Below, in pieces: positions 7,535 to 12,189 of a stretch of DNA of 12,189 bases. Numbering within the stretch: the stretch's first letter is position 1; each line of letters opens with the position of its first letter. The position numbers and the translations under genes were made by a program. Location: assembly GCA_934476545.1 (NCBI GenBank), contig CAKSOB010000039.1:1-12189 (forward strand), given 5' to 3'. Under the pieces are notes generated by a model, which saw only the letters and a list, made by a program, of their open reading frames with translations, ran no database searches and was not told the origin of the DNA. This DNA comes from an uncultured Eubacteriales bacterium (lineage in GTDB: Bacteria > Bacillota > Clostridia > Oscillospirales > Acutalibacteraceae).

Positions 7535-8767
7535 TTATTCGCAATATTTGCCAACAATTACGCTGGCATTTTGACCGCCAAAGCCAAATGCATTGGACAT
7601 AGCAGCCCGTACTGTCATCTTCTTTGGTGTGTTTACAACCAAATTCAGTTGGCAGCTTGGGTCCGGCGTTTCGTAGTTCAGGGTAGCCGGAACTACGTCA
7701 TTCCGAACCGCTTGGATGCAGGCGATGGTTTCTGTAATGCCGCCGCCTGCCATCATGTGACCGGTAGCGCCCTTGGTGGAGCTGACAGTTACACGATCTT
7801 CTTCTCCGAACACTGCCTTAAGCGCACGTACTTCAATTTCATCGCCAACCTTTGTAGCAGTACCGTGTGCATTTACATAGTCGATGTCATCCGGTGTTAA
7901 GCCTGCCTTTTGGATGGCTCTTGTCATGCAGCTAATGGCGCCGTTTCCGTCCGGCGCAGGGGAGGTTACGTGATAGCCGTCTGTGTTGCTGTCATAGCCC
8001 AACAGCTCTGCAAAGATGGTTGCGCCACGCTTTTTAGCGTGTTCTTCCGTTTCAATGACCACAGCGCCACCGCCTTCGCCTACCACAAAGCCGTCACGAT
8101 TTAGATCAAATGGCTTGCTGGCACCGGCAGGATCTTCATTATTTAAGGACAATGCACGGGAGTTTGCCAAACCGGACAACATTACCGGACAAATAGTTGC
8201 ATCAGCGCCAACTGCAATTACCGCTTCTGCTTCTCCGGCACGAATCAACATGGCAGCGGTGCCGATTGCGTCTACGCCGGATGCGCAGGCGGTGGACAAG
8301 GTCAAACTTGGTCCCTGAATGCCGTGAGAAATGGCAATCTGTGCCGCAGCAATGTTGCCTTCAACCTTTGGAACAAAGCGTGGGCTTACCTTATAAGCGC
8401 CTTTTTTCGTGCATTCGTCTTGTGTTTCGGCAATGGTGGTGATGCCGTTGAGTGCGGAACTCATCACGATGCCAACTCGTTCTTCCTGAACCGGCAGACC
8501 GCTCTGTGCAATGGCTTCGTTTGCAGCAACCAAGGCGTAGTGCATAAATGCGTCGGTTTCTCGAACCAGTTTTTTTGGCAGATAGTCTGCCGGATTGAAG
8601 TCTTTCACTTCGCCTGCAATATGCACGGGCAAGCCGGAAGTGTCGAAGCGAGTGATAGGAGCGATGCCCTTCACGCCGGCGAGCAGATTGTTCCAATAAG
8701 TATCTACACCGATACCGATTGGTGTAACAGCGCCCATACCGGTGATTACAAGTTTTTGTTTCGTCAT
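7535..8767 (-). CDS. FabF-like 3-oxoacyl-ACP synthase (KS1)
   Basis: A ketosynthase of the KAS I/II (FabF/FabB) family that would condense an acyl thioester with a malonyl thioester, normally on an acyl carrier protein. The 410-aa product has the full catalytic set: nucleophile Cys161 in STACASG, His301 in NAHGTAT, and Lys332 and His337 in STKGATGH. GFGGQN at 395-400 is the C-terminal active-site loop. It departs from housekeeping FabF at several family blocks (NAHGTATKVGD, GATGHMMAGGG), and no acpP, fabD or fabG neighbours it, so a specialised paralogue is likelier than the main FabF. The ATG at 8767 is preceded by AAAGGTGG (8779-8786) at an 11-nt spacing. An upstream in-frame GTG at 8782 lies inside that site and is rejected. 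First gene of the leftward operon with the ligase. Confidence 0.93.
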   Translation of the reverse strand: MTKQKLVITGMGAVTPIGIGVDTYWNNLLAGVKGIAPITRFDTSGLPVHIAGEVKDFNPADYLPKKLVRETDAFMHYALVAANEAIAQSGLPVQEERVGIVMSSALNGITTIAETQDECTKKGAYKVSPRFVPKVEGNIAAAQIAISHGIQGPSLTLSTACASGVDAIGTAAMLIRAGEAEAVIAVGADATICPVMLSGLANSRALSLNNEDPAGASKPFDLNRDGFVVGEGGGAVVIETEEHAKKRGATIFAELLGYDSNTDGYHVTSPAPDGNGAISCMTRAIQKAGLTPDDIDYVNAHGTATKVGDEIEVRALKAVFGEEDRVTVSSTKGATGHMMAGGGITETIACIQAVRNDVVPATLNYETPDPSCQLNLVVNTPKKMTVRAAMSNAFGFGGQNASVIVGKYCE

Positions 8768-8834
8768 GAGACCATTTACCACCTTTATGCGACTGTGTTT
8801 CTTAACGTGAGAAAGCGTCCAGTCAGAGTTTCAA

Positions 8835-8854
8835 AACCCGAAGTTATACGGGTT
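8835..8854. repeat. Inverted repeat in the KS1 leader, possible operator or hairpin
   Basis: AACCCG (8835-8840) and CGGGTT (8849-8854) are perfect complements around an 8-nt spacer. The element begins a few bases after the expected start of the KS1 transcript. It could therefore be a repressor site or a 5' leader hairpin. No T-tract follows on the leftward strand, so it is not an intrinsic terminator. Confidence 0.6.
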
Positions 8855-8866
8855 CCATGTGTTTTT

Positions 8867-8895
8867 AGTATATAGAAAATACCAATAAAAGTCAA
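8867..8895 (-). promoter_or_regulatory. Sigma-A-like promoter of the KS1-ligase operon
   Basis: Read leftward, TTGACT (8890-8895) is followed after exactly 17 bp by TATACT (8867-8872). Both hexamers match five of six consensus positions. Transcription would start near 8860, giving a leader of about 93 nt before the ATG at 8767. Confidence 0.8.
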
Positions 8896-8928
8896 GAGAA
8901 GGTATCCTATTGAAGAAGGATTCTTCTC
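8896..8928. repeat. Imperfect inverted repeat just upstream of the KS1 promoter
   Basis: GAGAAG (8896-8901) pairs with CTTCTC (8923-8928), and ATCC (8904-8907) with GGAT (8918-8921), with a small bulge between. A nested perfect dyad GAAGAA-GGA-TTCTTC occurs at 8912-8926. The element abuts the -35 hexamer of the leftward promoter, the usual place for an activator or repressor site. Which protein binds it is unknown; the LysR-type gene at the right end is one candidate. Confidence 0.5.
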
Positions 8929-9225
8929 AGAAAATACAGCAGATCATATAATTCTAAAAACTAGATGATATAATTTAAGTGAATAAAGTGTGTTATGATG
9001 AAAAAATGTTCATATCTTTTTAGCAATATTAGCATTTTGCAGAAACAGTCACCTTGTGCCTCTCGTCTATTTTTCACAAACTTGCAAAAGAAGAAAAAAT
9101 TTTTTAGATTTTTCCTTTTCTTTTGCACATAGAGCCTGATTTTTCCTGCGTTCCTGCTATAAAATCAGGAAAAAAACCAATTGATTTCCCCTATGGATTA
9201 CAGTAAACCTATTTTGATATTGTAT
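8929..9225. other. AT-rich divergent intergenic region with hairpins, no gene seen
   Basis: This is the middle of the 562-bp gap between KS1 and the dehydrogenase. It is much more AT-rich than the genes. It holds two TATAAT sequences (8947-8952; 8969-8974, the latter with an extended TGA), neither with a convincing -35. An AT-rich inverted repeat has TGCAAAAGAA (9083-9092) pairing with TTCTTTTGCA (9118-9127) around an A6T6 tract (9094-9105). A second repeat has CCTGATTTT (9135-9143) pairing with AAAATCAGG (9161-9169). The decamer GATTTTTCCT occurs at 9107 and 9138, 31 bp apart. The only rightward ORF of note (8995-9132, 45 codons) has no good ribosome site. No conserved protein or known RNA was recognised. 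Confidence 0.6.
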
Positions 9226-9254
9226 TATACAAAAATGGAAAAGTGAATTATAAT
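9226..9254 (+). promoter_or_regulatory. Candidate promoter of the dehydrogenase-KS2 operon
   Basis: A perfect TATAAT (9249-9254) has TATACA (9226-9231, four of six matches to TTGACA) 17 bp upstream. The expected transcript would start near 9260, giving a leader of about 70 nt to the ATG at 9330. Confidence 0.55.
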
Positions 9255-9329
9255 AGCAGCAGTCGTGAGAACAAGCACATCTTACCATAAAACTACAAGA
9301 AGTACGACAAAAAGGAGGACTTGAAACCA

Positions 9330-10502
9330 ATGGGCAAATTGACACCACAGGAGTTTCAGAATTATTTGAAGCAAATCCGAGCGATGGCAGAGGGACCTTT
9401 TGAAGAATTGGAAACAGAGGTGCAAAAGACCGATGTATTCCCGAAAGCATTTTTCGATTTGGTAAAGGAAAATGACTTGTATCGCTGTGCCTTGCCGGAA
9501 GCCTATGGCGGCTGGGGACTTAGTGACTTGGAGCTGATGCAGGTGCAGGAGGAGTACAGCCGTGGACCCGGTGGAATGCGGATGTACCTGCACTATGCCA
9601 TGTGCATGAACTGGCGGATTCTCCATGATTTTGGCAGTGAAGCATTAAAGGCAGAGTACCTTCCTAAGTTTCAGGATGGGACAATTTTTACTTGTTTTGG
9701 ATTGACAGAGGAAACCGGCGGTACCGGCGTGGATTTACATACCACTGCGGTACGAGATGGTGATGATTACATTATCAACGGAGAAAAAACGCTGATTTCC
9801 TATGCGCAATATTGTAATTATGCGTATGTATTTGCCGTAACCGATCCGGAAAAGAAGCAGGAAAAGCTGTCTGCCTTTTTCATTCCTATGGATACACCGG
9901 GCTTAGAGGTGCTCCCAATGCCTCGCCCTATGGGCTGCCGTGGTGCAGGGTATGGAAAATTAAAGTTCACAAATCTTCGCTTACCAAAGAAATTTCTCAT
10001 TGGGGAAGAGGGTCAAGGCTTACACATTGCGGTGCATACCCTGGCAGTGTCCAGAGCCCATGTGGCAGTCAGCAACTTAGGCATTAGTCAGCGGATGATG
10101 GAATTGTCCATTGCGCGGGCAAAAGAGCGTGTCACTTTTGGAAAGCCATTGGCAAACCGTCAGATGATTCAAAGCTATTTGGCAGAAATGGGAACGTATA
10201 TCCATGCCTTGCGAACTATGCTCTATGATTTTGCACGGGACTACGATGCAGGAAAAGAGCATGAAACAAAGGCGGTAATGGCAAAGTATTTCAGTATTCT
10301 GACCGCCCAAAAAGTATCCGACTATATGCTCTTGATTTTTGGTGGAATCGGTTACTTTGAAGATTGCAAATACGGTCCGGTGGAGCGCCTGTATCGAGAT
10401 TGCCGTGTTACTTGGTTGGAGGAAGGTCCGCCTAGCGTTATGAAACTGACTGCTGCCCGTGGTTTGCTGAAAACCGATGGACAGTTAACCTATCTTGTAT
10501 AA
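9330..10502 (+). CDS. Acyl-CoA dehydrogenase family flavoprotein
   Basis: An FAD enzyme of the acyl-CoA dehydrogenase family, which interconverts acyl and 2-enoyl thioesters. The 390-aa product covers all three domains: N-terminal helical (about 1-118), middle beta (about 120-225, including FGLTEETGGTG and INGEKTLISYA) and C-terminal helical (about 230-385, with ERVTFGKPLANRQMIQ). Glu365, in LEEGPP, aligns with the catalytic base of the short and medium-chain enzymes (YEGT). The flavin-contact segment TEETGGTGVD departs from the common TEP.AGSD. No etfAB genes are in the window, so the electron partner is unknown. ATG 9330 is preferred; AAAGGAGG (9311-9318) lies 11 nt upstream, while a TTG at 9321 is only 2 nt from that site. 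KS2 starts 2 bp after its stop codon. Substrate could be acyl-CoA or carrier-bound acyl. Confidence 0.92.
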   Translation: MGKLTPQEFQNYLKQIRAMAEGPFEELETEVQKTDVFPKAFFDLVKENDLYRCALPEAYGGWGLSDLELMQVQEEYSRGPGGMRMYLHYAMCMNWRILHDFGSEALKAEYLPKFQDGTIFTCFGLTEETGGTGVDLHTTAVRDGDDYIINGEKTLISYAQYCNYAYVFAVTDPEKKQEKLSAFFIPMDTPGLEVLPMPRPMGCRGAGYGKLKFTNLRLPKKFLIGEEGQGLHIAVHTLAVSRAHVAVSNLGISQRMMELSIARAKERVTFGKPLANRQMIQSYLAEMGTYIHALRTMLYDFARDYDAGKEHETKAVMAKYFSILTAQKVSDYMLLIFGGIGYFEDCKYGPVERLYRDCRVTWLEEGPPSVMKLTAARGLLKTDGQLTYLV

Positions 10503-10504
10503 TT

Positions 10505-11743
10505 ATGAAGCAAACAGCAAATACAAGAATTGTCATTACCGGAATGGGCGCAATTACGCCCATCGGAACGGACGTAGAAACCTATTGGCACAACTTATTA
10601 AATGGAAAAAGCGGCATTAGAACCATTACTCGATATGATGCTTCTAAAATGGAAACTCGTTTGGCGGGAGAAATTCATGACTTTGACCCGCTTGCATATC
10701 TCCCCAAAAAAATTGCTTCTCGCATGGCGTTGTTTACTCAATATGGGTATGCGGCGGCTACCCAAGCCTTGCAGGACAGCGGAATTACAATCGAAGCGCC
10801 TAATCGAGTGGGGATCGTATTGGGAACCGCTCTGGGTGGAACAGCAGAGATTGCGGAAGAACAATTGCGGTTTGAAGAAGCGGGACAGAGAGGTTCTCCT
10901 ATCTTTATTCCGAAGATTCTTTCTAATATGGCATCTTCACAAATTGCCATCGGGCATGGATTGCGTGGACCAAATTATACGCTGTCCACAGCTTGTGCTT
11001 CCGGCGATGACGCAGTGGGTCTGTCTGCAATGCTGTTGCGCTCCGGTGCGGCAGATGTGATGCTGGCGGTAGGCTGTGAGGCGGTTACTTGTCCCGTTGT
11101 GGTGTCGTCGTTGTCTGCCTCTCGAGTGTTGGTTTCCGGAGAAGACCCTACCGCTGTTCGTCCCTTTGATAAAGACCGCAGTGGATTTGTACTGGGGGAG
11201 GGTGGCGGCGCACTGGTGTTGGAAACCGAAGAACACGCACTTCGCCGAGGCGCAAAAATTTATGGGGAGCTGTTGGGGTATGGAAATAACAATGATGGAT
11301 ACCATATCACCACCCCCAGACCGGGCGGAGAAGGCGGCGCGGATTGTATGCGAATGGCATTGCAATCGGCAGGCTTGCAGCCTTGGGAGATAGAGTATAT
11401 CAACGGTCATGGGACAGGAACAGTGATAGGCGATGCCTTAGAATGCGCAGCCATGCAAGCTGTGTTCGGCGAGCAATTCTCTCAAATCCCGGTAAGCTCC
11501 TTGCGAGGCGCAACGGGGCATATGATGGCAGCCGGCAGCATTACCGATAGCATTGCCTGTTTGCTGGCAATTCGAGATCAAATTCTGCCACCTACTTTGA
11601 ATTATGTGTCAGCCGATTCCGATTGCCCCATTGATTGTGTGCCGAATGTTGCAAGACCGCATTCGGTGCAAATTGCCATGAATAACGCCTTTGGATTTGG
11701 AGGGCAAAATGCCAGCTTGATTTTTGGGCGGTATTCTTCCTAA
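10505..11743 (+). CDS. FabF-like 3-oxoacyl-ACP synthase (KS2), with an active-site Lys to Arg change
   Basis: A second FabF/KAS II-type condensing enzyme, 412 aa. Nucleophile Cys164 (STACASG), His302 (NGHGTGT) and His339 (GATGH) are present. The near-invariant Lys of the STK motif is replaced by Arg334 (SSLRGATGH; codon CGA at 11504-11506), with Leu333 for Thr. NGHGTG instead of NAHGTA/S is also unusual. GFGGQN at 398-402 matches KS1. Over the first 64 aligned residues KS1 and KS2 agree at about 37 positions by eye, so they are paralogues from one lineage. No Shine-Dalgarno precedes the ATG, which stands 2 bp after the dehydrogenase stop codon; translation by re-initiation is likely. It may condense with altered activity, decarboxylate only, or act with KS1; the sequence alone does not decide. 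Confidence 0.92.
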   Translation: MKQTANTRIVITGMGAITPIGTDVETYWHNLLNGKSGIRTITRYDASKMETRLAGEIHDFDPLAYLPKKIASRMALFTQYGYAAATQALQDSGITIEAPNRVGIVLGTALGGTAEIAEEQLRFEEAGQRGSPIFIPKILSNMASSQIAIGHGLRGPNYTLSTACASGDDAVGLSAMLLRSGAADVMLAVGCEAVTCPVVVSSLSASRVLVSGEDPTAVRPFDKDRSGFVLGEGGGALVLETEEHALRRGAKIYGELLGYGNNNDGYHITTPRPGGEGGADCMRMALQSAGLQPWEIEYINGHGTGTVIGDALECAAMQAVFGEQFSQIPVSSLRGATGHMMAAGSITDSIACLLAIRDQILPPTLNYVSADSDCPIDCVPNVARPHSVQIAMNNAFGFGGQNASLIFGRYSS

Positions 11744-11754
11744 TCTTACAAAAC

Positions 11755-11786
11755 AAAAAACCGCCGAACAGCTCGGCGGTTTTTTT
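11755..11786. terminator. Bidirectional terminator after KS2
   Basis: CCGCCGA (11761-11767) pairs with TCGGCGG (11773-11779) around ACAGC. A T7 tract follows (11780-11786), and an A6 tract precedes (11755-11760). It lies between the KS2 stop codon (11743) and the end of the convergent LysR-type gene (11799), so it can serve both. Confidence 0.95.
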
Positions 11787-11798
11787 ATAGGCTTCTTT

Positions 11799-12189
11799 TT
11801 ATTCGGCAGGAGATTTCCCCAATACTTCTTGCAAAATGCTCAAAAACAACTTTGCGGCAGGGTTCAGCAGTTCTTTTTTCCAAGCGGCTGCGTAAGGAAT
11901 CGTTGTATCCATATCGTCAATAGGCAGCACAGCAATTCGTTCCGATAAAAGGGATTTTGCAATGGAAGTAGGCAAAATGGTTACGCCCAATCCTGCGCCT
12001 ACTGCAAGGAGAACGGCTCGCACAGAATCCATTCGATTGGCAATGGCAGGGGTGAAGTGGTGCGCACGGCAAATCTCTATAAGTTGGCGATACAGCATGG
12101 GATTTTCCGTTTCAGAAAGAATGAGGAATTTCTCGTTTTGCAGCGCAGAAAAATCCAGTGGGGTTCCTGCCAACGAATGGTCTTTGGAT
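11799..12189 (-). CDS. LysR-family transcriptional regulator, C-terminal part (5' end outside window)
   Basis: The reading frame runs from the right edge of the window to TAA at 11799-11801, giving 130 codons of the effector-binding domain. SKDHSLAG, followed by the FSALQNEKFLIL block, DSVRAVLLAVGAGLGVTILPTSIA and the closing helix match the second half of a LysR substrate-binding domain, where V.AGLGVTILP is highly characteristic. The DNA-binding domain lies outside the window, so no operator specificity can be read. The gene converges on KS2 with a shared terminator. LysR regulators often control an adjacent divergent operon; here the neighbour is convergent, so control of the acyl locus is only possible. 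The true start codon is not in view. Confidence 0.92.
   Translation of the reverse strand, partial: SKDHSLAGTPLDFSALQNEKFLILSETENPMLYRQLIEICRAHHFTPAIANRMDSVRAVLLAVGAGLGVTILPTSIAKSLLSERIAVLPIDDMDTTIPYAAAWKKELLNPAAKLFLSILQEVLGKSPAE

Noticed and set aside
8768..8782. GTG at 8782 as the start of KS1
   Set aside because: It lies inside the AAAGGTGG ribosome site itself, and nothing suitable lies upstream of it.
8995..9132. A 45-codon Lys/Phe-rich ORF in the divergent intergenic region
   Set aside because: No proper Shine-Dalgarno, a composition that simply reflects A and T tracts, and inverted repeats running through it. It could not be supported as a gene.
9135..9169. CCTGATTTT/AAAATCAGG hairpin as an intrinsic terminator
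   Set aside because: On the + strand it is followed by A residues, and on the - strand no T-tract follows. The stem is also AT-rich with a 17-nt loop.
9321..9329. TTG at 9321 as the start of the dehydrogenase gene
   Set aside because: Only 2 nt separate it from AAAGGAGG, too close for initiation; the ATG at 9330 is preferred.
7535..11743. KS1/KS2 as a classical ketosynthase plus chain-length factor pair
   Set aside because: Both proteins keep the nucleophilic Cys (161 and 164); a chain-length factor would lack it. The genes are also divergent rather than adjacent and coupled.
1..12189. tRNA, rRNA, CRISPR, insertion sequence, prophage or toxin-antitoxin elements
   Set aside because: Looked for on both strands; no spaced repeats, transposase motifs, tRNA cloverleaf or att-like duplications were seen.

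Overview
The window looks like chromosomal DNA from an anaerobic Gram-positive bacterium of class Clostridia (Bacillota), perhaps a gut Oscillospirales or Ruminococcaceae relative. This is inferred from the strong AGGAGG-type ribosome binding sites, the intrinsic terminators with T-tracts, the sigma-A-like promoters, the moderate G+C by eye, the alternating gene blocks and the protein flavour (a Clostridia-type amidase with DYTVSY-like and fibronectin repeats). No tRNA, rRNA, CRISPR array, transposase or phage gene was seen.

Layout. (1) 1-2954: the end of an aspartate-family amino-acid operon on the + strand: homoserine dehydrogenase (5' end outside the window), homoserine kinase and aspartate kinase, closed by a strong terminator. 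Aspartate kinase carries an internal ribosome binding site and ATG that would yield a separate regulatory (beta) subunit. (2) 2977-4119: a small + strand operon with a membrane-anchored XRE-type regulator and an AAG/MPG-family 3-methyladenine DNA glycosylase, preceded by a promoter with two dyads whose centres lie 42 bp apart. (3) 4142-5770: a monocistronic secreted N-acetylmuramoyl-L-alanine amidase with its own extended -10 promoter and a bidirectional terminator. (4) 5797-11786: a divergent acyl-metabolism locus. Leftward run a FabF-like ketosynthase (KS1) and an AMP-forming acyl-CoA ligase; rightward run an acyl-CoA dehydrogenase and a second FabF-like ketosynthase (KS2). The two arms are separated by a 562-bp AT-rich region with promoters and several inverted repeats. 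(5) 11799-12189: the C-terminal part of a convergent LysR-family regulator that runs off the window.

The most interesting part is block 4. Activation (ligase), two condensing enzymes and an alpha,beta-oxidising or reducing flavoenzyme are gathered without any acyl carrier protein, acyltransferase, ketoreductase or dehydratase in view. KS2 keeps the catalytic Cys and both His, but has Arg where the condensing-enzyme family has a near-invariant Lys. A specialised fatty-acyl or polyketide-like product that borrows housekeeping carrier and reductive steps is a reasonable hypothesis, not a demonstrated function.
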